Part shown: positions 26,297-35,214 of the stretch, in pieces
Numbering within the stretch: position 1 is the stretch's first letter
Layout of the letters: the number at the start of each line of letters is the position of its first letter
Source: Paraburkholderia bannensis
Lineage (GTDB): Bacteria; Pseudomonadota; Gammaproteobacteria; Burkholderiales; Burkholderiaceae
NCBI RefSeq assembly: GCF_014200455.1
Contig: NZ_JACHBW010000012.1
Coordinates: forward strand, 186,001-250,000
Direction: 5' to 3'
DNA: 64,000 nt
Program-made: the position numbers and the translations under genes
Notes under the pieces: generated by a model
Told to the model about the DNA's origin: nothing
The model's input: only the letters and a program-made list of their open reading frames with translations
Databases searched by the model: none

Positions 26297-27664
26297 TTAT
26301 TTTGCTGCCAAGGCCGCCCTCACCTTGCGTACCTCGCCCGCATCCACCGCCGCCGCGCGATTCGTCCAGCCGCCGCGCACGAAGGTTGCCAGCGCAGCCA
26401 CTTCGTCGTCGTTCAGACGCGCCGCGAAGCCAGGCATCGGCAGCACGGAAGGGGCCTTCGCCGTCGAAGGCGTTTTCGCACCCGCAAGGATCACGTGCAG
26501 CAGCGCGTCGGGACTCGACGCATTGACCACGCTCGCGCCGTCCAGACGCGGGAACACGCGCGGCGCACCGCCGCCATGCACGAAGTGACACGCGCTGCAA
26601 TTGTCGAGATATAGCCGCTCGCCCAGCGTGAGGTTCTTCGCCGCCGTGAGATGCGCCGCCGTATCGCTCGACGCCGCCTGGGCGGATGCCACCACCGCAT
26701 CGCCGCCAAGGCTCTGCAGATAAGCTGCAATCGCATTAAGATCGGCATCGCTCAAATGCGAGGTGCTGTTATAGACCACCGAAGTCATCTCGCCCGCGAC
26801 CGACGCCTTGCTGTTGCGCCCCATCTGCAGATAATCAACGATATCCGCGCGCGACCACTTCGCGATGCCGCGCAGCGCCGGCACGCTCCAGCCATTGAGG
26901 CTGCCGCCCGAGAGATAACGCACATCGCCGCCGTCGAAAGCCTTTTCGTTCATCGCCACGCCGCGCGGCGTGTGGCAACTGCCGCAATGGCCCAGCCCTT
27001 CGACCAGATACGCGCCGCGCTGTACTTCGGCGTTCGCGTTTGCCGGCGCGATAAAAGGCTGATCCGATGAAAACGCCCAGTTCCACAGCGCCATGCCCCA
27101 GCGCTGGTTAAACGGGAAGCTCAGCCGGGTGACCGGTGCGGGATCGTCGACCGCTGCGACGCCCTTCATGAAATACACGTAAAGCGCGTGCACGTCGGCG
27201 TCGGTCAGCTTGGCGTACGAAGGATAAGGCATCGCCGGATAAAGATTCGTACCGTCGGCGCGTACGCCCTTGCGTAACGCATTCGCGAATTGCGCTTCCG
27301 TGTACTGGCCGATGCCGTGGCGCGCACCCGGCGTGATGTTGGTCGAGTAGATCGTACCCAGACCGCTTTCGATTGCGAGGCCGCCCGCATAGGGTTTTCT
27401 GCCGGTCGCGCTATGGCAGGCCATGCAATCGCCCGCGCGCGCGAGGTACGCTCCCTGATGGATCAACGCGTCCTGATCCGGGGTCTGGGTCTGGGTCTGG
27501 GTCTGGGTCTGGGTCTGGGTCTGGGTCTGGGTCTGGGTCTGGGTCTGGGTCTGGGTCTGGGTCTGGGTCTGGGTCTGCCCCTGAGCCTGCGCTGCGCTCA
27601 TGCTCAACCCCGCCGCAAGCGTCATGATTGCAGCCGTCAAAGTCTTGAATAGTTTCATGGTCAT
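26297..27664 (-). CDS. Triheme cytochrome c subunit of a membrane-bound dehydrogenase
   Basis: The 455-residue precursor has a signal peptide ending MSAAQAQ near residue 27. Three heme sites follow: CMACH, CGSCH and CSACH, the pattern of gluconate 2-dehydrogenase, sorbitol and alcohol dehydrogenase cytochrome subunits. It passes electrons from the flavoprotein subunit to ubiquinone or an oxidase at the periplasmic face. Between signal peptide and first domain lies an extreme Gln-Thr repeat of 16 units. Its ATG overlaps the stop of the flavoprotein gene (ATGA). Confidence 0.93.
   Translation of the reverse strand: MTMKLFKTLTAAIMTLAAGLSMSAAQAQGQTQTQTQTQTQTQTQTQTQTQTQTQTQTQTQTPDQDALIHQGAYLARAGDCMACHSATGRKPYAGGLAIESGLGTIYSTNITPGARHGIGQYTEAQFANALRKGVRADGTNLYPAMPYPSYAKLTDADVHALYVYFMKGVAAVDDPAPVTRLSFPFNQRWGMALWNWAFSSDQPFIAPANANAEVQRGAYLVEGLGHCGSCHTPRGVAMNEKAFDGGDVRYLSGGSLNGWSVPALRGIAKWSRADIVDYLQMGRNSKASVAGEMTSVVYNSTSHLSDADLNAIAAYLQSLGGDAVVASAQAASSDTAAHLTAAKNLTLGERLYLDNCSACHFVHGGGAPRVFPRLDGASVVNASSPDALLHVILAGAKTPSTAKAPSVLPMPGFAARLNDDEVAALATFVRGGWTNRAAAVDAGEVRKVRAALAAK
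27481..27576. repeat. 16 perfect GGGTCT hexanucleotide repeats inside the cytochrome gene
   Basis: Ninety-six bases of uninterrupted GGGTCT, read on the coding strand as CAGACC, encode (Gln-Thr)16 right after the signal peptide. The unit is a multiple of three, so changes in number keep the frame. The G-rich strand, with 16 G-runs separated by three bases, is the template strand. Confidence 0.98.
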
Positions 27665-29430
27665 GCTTGCACGAGCGGGCCGGGGTTCTTGAGGTACTGC
27701 TCCTTGATCGCGCGCGCGGCGAACAGCGTGATCGCGCCTATCGTGGCCGTGGGATTTGCCTGGAAGTTCTGCGGGAACGCATTGCCGCCCGGCACGAACA
27801 CGTTGTGCACGTCCCAGCTCTGCAGATAGCGGTTCAACGCGCTGGTCTCGGGCGAATCGCCCATCACCGCTCCGCCCACGTTGTGCGTGGACACGTATTT
27901 GGTGATGTCCCAGTGCGAGTCGAGCGACAGGAAACTCTCGCTATAGCTGTCCGGATTGAGTTCCTTCGTTACGTCCAGCACGATCTTGCGCAGATACTGC
28001 TGCAGTTTCAGCTCGTTCTGCTTCCAGTCGAACGTGATGCGCAGCAGCGGCTGGCCCCACGGGTCCCTGTAATTGGGATCGAGATCGACGTAGTGATCGC
28101 GGTACGACATGCAGCTAGTCGTGATGCTGATCTTCATCGAATGGCCGTACCAGTCCTGCATGCCCTCTTTCCAGCCCTTGCCCCAGGCCGGCGTGCCCTT
28201 GGGCAGCGCGGTGCCGATGGGTGCGCCCGAGGACTGCGAGCTATGGATCTTCGCGCCGCCGATAATCCCCAGCGACGGTCCGTCGAAATTGCCGGGCGAC
28301 ACATCATTGAACATCTGCCCGGTTGCGCCTGCGGTGGCGAACGGATTGAAGTTCTTGTCCTTGAAGAACAGCGTTGCGCCGCCATTGCTCAGGAATGCGT
28401 AATTACGACCGATCACGCCCTTGCCGCTAGCCGGGTCATAAGGCTTGCCGATGCCCGAGAGCAGCATCAGACGCACATTGACGAACTGGAATGCCGCCAG
28501 CACGACGATCTTCGCGGGCTGGAACACTTCGTTGCCGTGCTCGTCGGCGTAGGTCACACCCCTGGCCGTCTTGCCGTCTGGGTGCATCTCCACGCGCAGC
28601 ACGTTGGCGTTGGTGCGGTACGAGAAGTTGTCCATGCGCTTGAGCGCATCGAGCACGGCGGTTTGCGGCGATGCTTTCGAGAAGTTCAGGCATGGATACT
28701 TGCTGCAAAAACCGCAGTAATTGCAGGGCGCGATCTGGCAGCCGTACGGATTGGTCCAGGCGCGCGAAACATTCGCCGATGGGTTCGGGAACGGGTGATA
28801 GCCAAGCTTGCGCGCGGCGTGCGCGAACATCGAGGTATTGAGCGTGTCTTCGAGCGCGGGCAACGGCGCGGGATTCGAGCGCGGCCCTTCGAAGGGGTCG
28901 CCGCCTTCCATGATCTTGCCGCGCAGATTGCCGGTGTTCGCCGACAGTCCGCAGACCTTGTCGAAGAAGTCGTAATACGGCTCGATCTCGTCCCACGTGA
29001 ACGGGAAGTCCTGCACCTGCATGCCTTCTTCGAGCTGGCCTTTTTCATAGGCCTGATCGGCGTAGGTCTTGAGCTTGAGGTCGGTCGGGGTCGGCCGGAT
29101 CAGCACGCCTGTCCAGTGCAGCCCCGAGCCGCCCACACCCGTGCCGGGCACGAAAGCGCCCCATTTTCTGGTCGGCAGCGCCGTGTCGCCGGCCGAGTGT
29201 CGCACGGTCAGCGCGCCGTCGCGCGGCGTGACCATGACCTTGTTGCGCACCGCGTAAGCGTATTGGTCTGCGGGCTTCGGATAGGCGAAGTCGCTATTGC
29301 TGCGGTCTTCGCCGCGCTCGATCGCGCGCACTTTGAGGCCTGCCTGAGCGAGTTCCATGCTCATGAGCGAGCCGGCCCAGCCGAGTCCTACTACGACGAC
29401 GTCCACCGCGTCATTGGTGATATTTGCCAC
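27661..29430 (-). CDS. GMC-family FAD dehydrogenase large subunit (gluconate 2-dehydrogenase type)
   Basis: The 589-residue flavoprotein has the FAD motif DVVVVGLGWAGSLMSMELA at the N-terminus and the C-terminal GMC segment VGGAVMGDSP...NVFVPGGNAFP. A cysteine cluster, CQIAPCNYCGFCSKYPC, near residues 231-247 suggests an iron-sulfur centre, as in related three-subunit glucose and gluconate dehydrogenases. No signal peptide is present; the subunit is probably carried out by the Tat-exported small subunit. The substrate (a sugar, sugar acid or alcohol) cannot be told. Confidence 0.9.
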   Translation of the reverse strand: MANITNDAVDVVVVGLGWAGSLMSMELAQAGLKVRAIERGEDRSNSDFAYPKPADQYAYAVRNKVMVTPRDGALTVRHSAGDTALPTRKWGAFVPGTGVGGSGLHWTGVLIRPTPTDLKLKTYADQAYEKGQLEEGMQVQDFPFTWDEIEPYYDFFDKVCGLSANTGNLRGKIMEGGDPFEGPRSNPAPLPALEDTLNTSMFAHAARKLGYHPFPNPSANVSRAWTNPYGCQIAPCNYCGFCSKYPCLNFSKASPQTAVLDALKRMDNFSYRTNANVLRVEMHPDGKTARGVTYADEHGNEVFQPAKIVVLAAFQFVNVRLMLLSGIGKPYDPASGKGVIGRNYAFLSNGGATLFFKDKNFNPFATAGATGQMFNDVSPGNFDGPSLGIIGGAKIHSSQSSGAPIGTALPKGTPAWGKGWKEGMQDWYGHSMKISITTSCMSYRDHYVDLDPNYRDPWGQPLLRITFDWKQNELKLQQYLRKIVLDVTKELNPDSYSESFLSLDSHWDITKYVSTHNVGGAVMGDSPETSALNRYLQSWDVHNVFVPGGNAFPQNFQANPTATIGAITLFAARAIKEQYLKNPGPLVQA

Positions 29431-29475
29431 GATATTCCCTGGATCTATGCTGTCTTGGTCATGAGCGGGCGCGAA

Positions 29476-30192
29476 TCAGGCGCGAATGCCGGTGAGGCTC
29501 ACCGGGCCAAGCGGATATTTCACGTTGTGCTGCGTCACCCATTCGAGAAAGCTCGCACGCGCCCCCGGAAAGCCGATGGCAATCCATGCTTTCATGCCCT
29601 TGTTGCCGCCGTAGATCGGATCGGACAAATAGCCGTTCTTCGAATCCGAGAGCATTTCGCCAAAGAACTGGCTGCCTTTGAGCGCCGGCTCGCCAAATTG
29701 TGCGAAGTCGATGTCGTTGCCCTGCAAGGCCTTGAGCGCGGCATCCTGCTGCGCGGTGTCGAGTTCGCTAAAGCGCTTCTGATAGTGCTGCTGGCACCAG
29801 CTATCGACGATCTTGATGCCGCGCTGGTAAATCTCCTGCGGCGTGTACGGCAATTGATAGCCGAGCGTGGGCGGCGCCTTGACGTCGAACGGGCCCTGCA
29901 GATAGATCTCGTGGCCGAATTCGCCGTGCAATTGCTGGTCGATGAAAACCGGCACATTGGTTTCGAGTGCGCCGGGACCGCGACCATCGGCGGGAATCAG
30001 GCGGTCGCATGCGGCCAGCAAAAAGCGCCATTCGTCGGCGGAAAAAAACACCGGATGATAGGCGGCCAGATCAGGCGCGGCGATTTCCGCGACCTGCGCC
30101 GCACTCATGCCGTGCACGGCAATGCCCAACGCAGGCAACGCGAGCAGCGAGGAAACCAGGAATTTGCGTCGTGAGAATGGGGGGGACGACAT
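29476..30192 (-). CDS. Small (gamma) subunit of the GMC dehydrogenase, Tat-exported
   Basis: The 238-residue protein belongs to the gluconate 2-dehydrogenase subunit 3 family. It begins with a twin-arginine signal, SRRKFLVSSLLALPALG, and contains the family segment FFSADEWRFLLAACDRLIPADG. It acts as a chaperone and export partner for the flavoprotein. It is the first gene of the three-gene operon, 45 bp before the large subunit. Confidence 0.9.
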   Translation of the reverse strand: MSSPPFSRRKFLVSSLLALPALGIAVHGMSAAQVAEIAAPDLAAYHPVFFSADEWRFLLAACDRLIPADGRGPGALETNVPVFIDQQLHGEFGHEIYLQGPFDVKAPPTLGYQLPYTPQEIYQRGIKIVDSWCQQHYQKRFSELDTAQQDAALKALQGNDIDFAQFGEPALKGSQFFGEMLSDSKNGYLSDPIYGGNKGMKAWIAIGFPGARASFLEWVTQHNVKYPLGPVSLTGIRA

Positions 30193-30310
30193 TGTGAAGC
30201 CGCTCCGTTTTTTTATGAATCAGACCGGGAAGCGCGCGTCATGCGGCGACGGCGCTTGGAATATGAATGGGTATTGGCGTACGGGGTGTTGAAACCCCGC
30301 ACGCGCGGCC

Positions 30311-32134
30311 TTAAAAGGTTTCCCAATCCTGATTGGGATCGCCCGCCGTGACAGCAGCTTCACGCACTGGCGCAGGGGCCATGACTGCCTGCGGCTCTTT
30401 CGATGTGCGCGCAACTTTCTGCACGCGTGGCGCGGGCGCTTTGGGCTCGCGCATAACGGGCGCACGTCGCGCAAGAGCGCCTTGAGCGGCCACCGCTTGC
30501 GGCGCGATTGAAGCGACCGAAGCGACCGAAGCGACCGAAGCCACTGAAGCAGCCATTTCGCGCGCCGGCGCCGAAAGACGGAATACGGACACCACCGTAC
30601 GCAAACGCTCGGCCTGATCTTCCAGCGACTTCGACGCAGCCGCCGCTTGTTCCACCAGCGCCGCATTCTGCTGCGTGACCATGTCCATCTGGCCGACCGC
30701 CTGATTCACTTCCGCGATGCCCGTGCTCTGCTCTTGCGCAGCGGCAGAGATTTCGCTGACGATATCGGAAACGTGACGGATCGACTGTTTGATCTGCGCC
30801 ATCGCGGCGCTCACTTCGGAAGCCAGCCGCGCGCCGCCTTCGATCGAGTTGGCCGACGCGCCGATCACGTCCTTGATCTCCTTGGCCGCCGCTGCGGAGC
30901 GCTGCGCGAGGCTGCGCACTTCGCTGGCCACCACGGCGAAGCCGCGCCCCTGCTCGCCGGCACGCGCGGCTTCCACCGCCGCATTGAGCGCGAGAATATT
31001 GGTCTGGAACGCAATGCCTTCGATCAGCGTGGTGATGTCCGAAACCTTGCTGGAGTTCTGGCTGATATGCGACATGGTGCTGACCATGCCTTCAACAGTC
31101 GTTGCGCCTGCATCGACCACTTCGATTGCCGTGGTCGTGAGGCCCGCCGCTTCGCGCGCGTTTTCCGCGCTCTGGCGCACCACAGTCGTAATCTGCGTCA
31201 TGCTCGACGCGGTTTCTTCGAGCGATGCCGCCTGCTGCTCCGTGCGCGCCGAGAGGTCGGTATTGCCGGCGGCAATCTCGACGGAAGCGATGCGCACGCT
31301 TTCGGTGGCATCGCGAATGCCGCGCACGGTGCTGGCGAGTTGATCGCGCATCTGGCGCAGCGAGTACAGCAGGCTGGTATGGTCGCGTGCGTCGATATCG
31401 ATGGGCATGTCAAGGCGGCCTTCGGCGATATGGCGCGCGATGTCCTGCGCGTAATCCGGCTCGCCGCCAAGCTGGCTGAGAATGCTGCGCGTGATCAGCA
31501 CAGCAAAGCCGATGGAAACGATCAGCCCCAGCAGCGACGCGCCGATCAGACCATTGCGTCCCGTGCTATACATCGCGTCTGCATTGGCGGCGGCATCGGA
31601 CGCGCGGCTCACTTCGTAGTCGCGGAATTTGCCGAGCACATCGGTCCAGGTGGACAGCGCCGGGCCGGTTTGCTTCGAGAGCATGTCCGGCGCGCCCGGG
31701 TCGCCCTGCATGCCCAGTTCGGCGTTCTTCTTGACGAGCGGCTCCGCAACTTCGCCCAGCTGGACGATCTGCGCGATGTAATCGCGCTCCCTGGCGTCCG
31801 TGGTGTCGCTCTGCGCAAACAGGTTCTGCATGCGCGTCATGGCTTCGTGATAGTCGCCCAGCTTTTCTTCTACATTGCGCTTTTGCACCTCCATATCGGC
31901 GGGATCGTGCGCAACGATCAGACGTTGCATCGCCAGCGACGCGCCTTGCGCCTTGCCCAGCGCACGGCCAAGCAAACCGATCTGGGCGGTGCCGATATTC
32001 AGTCCCGAGTAGATGACCGTATTGAGCGAGTGCAGGACGAACAACGCAGATCCAACGACAACGGCGAACAGCACGAGCAGCGCGCCGAAACCCACAGTGA
32101 GACGCGTCCCCACTCTAAGTCGCGAAAGTTGCAT
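30311..32134 (-). CDS. Methyl-accepting chemotaxis protein
   Basis: The 607-residue receptor starts at the ATG at 32134. It has a first membrane helix at about residues 12-35, a periplasmic four-helix-bundle sensor, a second helix near 190-210, a HAMP linker and a signalling domain with the hairpin EGIAFQTNILALNAAVEAARAGEQGRGFAVVA. It ends NQDWETF, the C-terminal pentapeptide that tethers CheR and CheB. A Ser-Val-Ala repeat encoded by GAAGCGACC copies (30510-30554) sits in the flexible tail. The ligand is unknown. A sigma-28 promoter precedes it. Confidence 0.95.
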   Translation of the reverse strand: MQLSRLRVGTRLTVGFGALLVLFAVVVGSALFVLHSLNTVIYSGLNIGTAQIGLLGRALGKAQGASLAMQRLIVAHDPADMEVQKRNVEEKLGDYHEAMTRMQNLFAQSDTTDARERDYIAQIVQLGEVAEPLVKKNAELGMQGDPGAPDMLSKQTGPALSTWTDVLGKFRDYEVSRASDAAANADAMYSTGRNGLIGASLLGLIVSIGFAVLITRSILSQLGGEPDYAQDIARHIAEGRLDMPIDIDARDHTSLLYSLRQMRDQLASTVRGIRDATESVRIASVEIAAGNTDLSARTEQQAASLEETASSMTQITTVVRQSAENAREAAGLTTTAIEVVDAGATTVEGMVSTMSHISQNSSKVSDITTLIEGIAFQTNILALNAAVEAARAGEQGRGFAVVASEVRSLAQRSAAAAKEIKDVIGASANSIEGGARLASEVSAAMAQIKQSIRHVSDIVSEISAAAQEQSTGIAEVNQAVGQMDMVTQQNAALVEQAAAASKSLEDQAERLRTVVSVFRLSAPAREMAASVASVASVASVASIAPQAVAAQGALARRAPVMREPKAPAPRVQKVARTSKEPQAVMAPAPVREAAVTAGDPNQDWETF

Positions 32135-32320
32135 AAGAGACAAACCCTTAGAATTAAAAAATTGTCTCTTCCGTTTGCTGTCGCCACCAGGACCCAGGTA
32201 TGGTCGTTTTTTTCGATCGATGCTCCGCCGGTTTTTGAAACCTGTGTGCTTTATTGGTTGCGCGCGCAATCGACCATCACGGCGCGACGTTTATGTTCGC
32301 TCGTCACCATGACAGCCGGA

Positions 32321-32347
32321 GTATCGGCACTTGGAAGTAAAACTTTA
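32321..32347 (-). promoter_or_regulatory. Sigma-28 (FliA) promoter of the chemoreceptor gene
   Basis: On the minus strand the sequence reads TAAAGTTT, 11 bases, then GCCGATAC. The flagellar sigma-28 consensus is TAAAGTTT-N11-GCCGATAA, so only the last base differs and the spacing is exact. It lies about 190 bp upstream of the receptor ATG and points at it, giving a leader of about 180 nt. Confidence 0.88.
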
Positions 32348-32402
32348 GTTAAAAATTCGACGGCTTGCGCTGAACGGCGACATAACGCGCACGCGCGTGC
32401 GT

Positions 32403-32819
32403 TTATTGAATCAATGTGACAGGTGTAGGGAGGAGGCGGCGCAATCGTGCAAGGACGGCCCATTTGCGGAAAAAGCCCAGCCCGCTTGCGTCCAGCACGA
32501 CGATATCGGCCTGACCCTTCTGTGCGTATGAGGCGATGATGCGCTCGGCGGGACCGCATACGCGTGTCCATGTGTAGGGCACGCCCGCATCGTCGAGAAT
32601 CGCGCGCGTCTGTAGCAGCGCGTTTTTCATGGCTTTCTTTTCGATGCGCCGCAGTGCGCCGGGCGAATGGAATGCCGCGCTGCGGTCATGACCCAGATCG
32701 TCGAGCACTTCGACAATCTCCACTTCACTGACGCAGTGTTCCGCGAAGAGAAAGGCGCTGTGGCGCGCGGCTTCGAGTGCGCCTTTCTGGTCAAGTATGG
32801 GTATCAGCAGTTTCAGCAC
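32403..32819 (-). CDS. Universal stress protein family
   Basis: The 138-residue single-domain protein starts LKLLIPILDQKGALEAARHSAFL and has ADIVVLDASGLG near residue 105, the usual position of the USP nucleotide-binding loop. The loop lacks the clear GxxGxxxxxxGS pattern of ATP-binding members, so it may belong to the non-ATP class. It is cytoplasmic and seems to be a single-gene unit upstream of the chemoreceptor. Confidence 0.8.
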   Translation of the reverse strand: MLKLLIPILDQKGALEAARHSAFLFAEHCVSEVEIVEVLDDLGHDRSAAFHSPGALRRIEKKAMKNALLQTRAILDDAGVPYTWTRVCGPAERIIASYAQKGQADIVVLDASGLGFFRKWAVLARLRRLLPTPVTLIQ

Positions 32820-33099
32820 GGGCGGCTCGCAGGTTGATGGAATGATGAATCGAGGCTTTCAGAATGCTTGATACCTCTGATTGCACGATACCGCCCGCGT
32901 AGCAGGAAGCCCGTAAAGATCGCGGCCGCCGTTGCATAGATTGCGTAAACGGCGGCCGAAAGCTGACAGCGCTGTAATGCGAAACCACCAAACTAAGCCA
33001 AAACTCCCCCACAGATCCTTACATCGCCTTTCCTTCAGGCGCGCTATTGTCTAGTCCGACGCGGCCTGCTGGGGCGCGTGATTAAAAGGATCCCCTGCG

Positions 33100-33861
33100 T
33101 TGGACAGCACCCATTTCGATTGCACCGGCTGCGGCAAATGCTGCACCGACCTGCGCCTGCCGCTCACCTTCCCCGAAGCCGTTCTCTGGATCGAGCGCGG
33201 CGGACAAGTGGATCTGCTCTGCGAAGCCCTGCCGTGGCCCGTCGAACCCGCGGCCGACAACGCTTACGCGGCCTATAAACGCAGGCGCACCTTCGCGGCG
33301 AGCAGCGGCGAATTGCCGATCCGCGTGGGCATGACGCTGGCCGCGACCTTCTCTGGCCCCTGCCCGAATCTCGGCAAGGACCTGCGTTGTGGCATTTACG
33401 CTCAGCGTCCGCTGGTTTGTCGCGTCTATCCCGCGGAAATCAACCCGTTCTTCGCGTTGAAGCCGGAATTCAAGCTCTGCCCTCAAGAGGCATGGCAGGC
33501 GCCGACGCCATTTGCCCTCGATGGCGTGCTGGTCGATGCCGTCACGCGCGATGCGATCGACGCGAGCCGCCGCGCCGACGAAGGCTCCGTCGAGATGAAA
33601 CGCGCGTTGTGCGAGCGTCTGGGGCTCGACCAGGCTGCAGTGGCCAATGAAGGCTTTGTGATCGTGACGCCCGAGCGCACGCGCCTGCTTGAGGCGCTGA
33701 TCGAGGTGCAAAACGATGCGTGCGCGCCTGGCGCGAGCGAGCGGTCGTGGACGTTCGTATCGAATCGTCGCGCAACGGTGGATACGCTGATTCAGGTAGG
33801 CGCGCTCGGCGTGATGGATGTCGATGCAAGCCGGGAAAGCCGCCAGTATATTGGGCTTTAA
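33100..33861 (+). CDS. YkgJ-family cysteine cluster protein
   Basis: The 253-residue protein has the YkgJ pattern: CTGCGKCC at residues 8-15, then GPCPNLG...RCGIYAQRPLVCRVYP near 87-115 and a later KLCPQEA. These cysteines probably bind zinc or an iron-sulfur cluster. I chose a TTG start at 33100 because AAAAGGA lies upstream and no ATG precedes the cysteine motif in frame. The function of the family is unknown. It stands alone, convergent with the cyclase gene. Confidence 0.85.
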   Translation: MDSTHFDCTGCGKCCTDLRLPLTFPEAVLWIERGGQVDLLCEALPWPVEPAADNAYAAYKRRRTFAASSGELPIRVGMTLAATFSGPCPNLGKDLRCGIYAQRPLVCRVYPAEINPFFALKPEFKLCPQEAWQAPTPFALDGVLVDAVTRDAIDASRRADEGSVEMKRALCERLGLDQAAVANEGFVIVTPERTRLLEALIEVQNDACAPGASERSWTFVSNRRATVDTLIQVGALGVMDVDASRESRQYIGL

Positions 33862-33901
33862 ATCCGCGATCTAAAAACGCCCATTACACGCGTTATTTGA
33901 A

Positions 33902-35077
33902 TCACGGCTGCGGCGTTGTCTCATCAGGCAACGCAGCCGCGATGATCTCATCCTGTTCGCACGCTTCGCGCTCTTCGTGCCCTTCGTGCCCTTCGTGCTC
34001 TTCATACTCCTCGTGCTGCGCGAACACGATCCGGTTGCGTCCCGCGCGTTTGGCGCAATAGAGCGCGCCGTCCGCCGCCTCGATCAGCGCGCGCGCCGCC
34101 GCGCCCTTGTCCGCCGTCGTGCCCGGCGTTACGGCCACGCCGATCGACAGCGTGACCGGCACTTCGCCGCCTTCGTTATCGCGCACGACCAGCGCTTCCA
34201 CGGCACGGCGCACGCGTTCGGCCACCACGTGCGCATTGGCCCGGTCGCCTTGCAGCACGGCCACGAATTCTTCGCCGCCGAAACGCGCCACCGTTTCGCC
34301 CAACCGCACCGCCGAACGTATGCACGCGCCTACGGCCGCCAGCGCGCGGTCGCCCACCGCGTGACCATGCGTGTCGTTCACCTGCTTGAAGTGGTCGAGG
34401 TCCATGAAGAGACACGCGACTGACACCGCCTGACGCGCGGCGCGCTGCAATTCCTCTTCCAGCCGCATTTCGAAATATCGGCGATTAGGCAGGCCTGTCA
34501 GCGAATCGGTCATGCCCAGATGCTTCAATTGCTCGCGTTGCGCCACGTTCACGAGCCCTGCGCTGACGAAGCCCGCGAACCGCGCCAATAGATCCGTCGC
34601 CATGCCTTCGGCAAAGCGTTCGCCGCTCTCGCTCACGAGGCTCAGATAGCCGAGCAGACCCGAGCGATGACGCAAGGGCAGGATCGCAGCGCTCGCGCTC
34701 TCGGGCGTCGCGCCGAGCAGCGCCGCACGTGCGGGTGCGCTGAACAGCGCCACCGGCCCGAGTTGGGGCGCGGTCCCGGGCAAATCGAGCCCCTCGGTGC
34801 GCCCCCAACGCAGTCGCCCGCTTGCCGCAGCGGACTGCGCGACGGCCGCGTGCAGTTCGGCGGCCAGACGCGCGCCATCGTCGAGCCAGAGCGTCGCCGC
34901 GCCCAGATCGAAGACCTGCACCAGTTCGCCGGTCAGAATGTCGAGAAAGGCCGCGAAATCCTCGGCCTCGATCAGGCGCAGTTCGATCTGCTGGAAACGC
35001 TGGAGCGCGCGCTCGTTGCGCTGGACGGTGTTCACGAGCGAACGCAGACGCTCGCCGATAGGGTTGGATTCGGTCAC
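33902..35077 (-). CDS. Diguanylate cyclase with GAF-like (DUF484-type) sensor domain
   Basis: The protein has about 391 residues if read from the GTG at 35077; a TTG at 35149 would add 24 residues, and neither start has a good ribosome-binding site. Residues about 35-185 form a GAF/DUF484-like sensor and the rest a GGDEF domain with the active motif RFGGEEFVAVL. It should make cyclic di-GMP. No membrane segment is seen. The C-terminal tail has a Glu-His-Glu repeat (YEEHEGHEGHEE) encoded by 9-bp units at about 33966-34016. It follows phaZ with a 140-bp gap. Confidence 0.88.
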   Translation of the reverse strand: MTESNPIGERLRSLVNTVQRNERALQRFQQIELRLIEAEDFAAFLDILTGELVQVFDLGAATLWLDDGARLAAELHAAVAQSAAASGRLRWGRTEGLDLPGTAPQLGPVALFSAPARAALLGATPESASAAILPLRHRSGLLGYLSLVSESGERFAEGMATDLLARFAGFVSAGLVNVAQREQLKHLGMTDSLTGLPNRRYFEMRLEEELQRAARQAVSVACLFMDLDHFKQVNDTHGHAVGDRALAAVGACIRSAVRLGETVARFGGEEFVAVLQGDRANAHVVAERVRRAVEALVVRDNEGGEVPVTLSIGVAVTPGTTADKGAAARALIEAADGALYCAKRAGRNRIVFAQHEEYEEHEGHEGHEEREACEQDEIIAAALPDETTPQP

Positions 35078-35214
35078 AGGAACACCGGGGGTGGATATCC
35101 CGTGCTTATCGGCAATTCCGCCATGCGGCTTTAGTGCGGTTTTACGCAATGAGTCATTGGCGACTTCACAAGCGCCCGGCGCTGCGTCGGCGCCACCTTG
35201 ACATCGAGCGCGCC

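Noticed and set aside
27481..27576. CRISPR-like array
   Set aside because: The unit is six bases with no spacers, lies inside a coding frame, and encodes Gln-Thr pairs.
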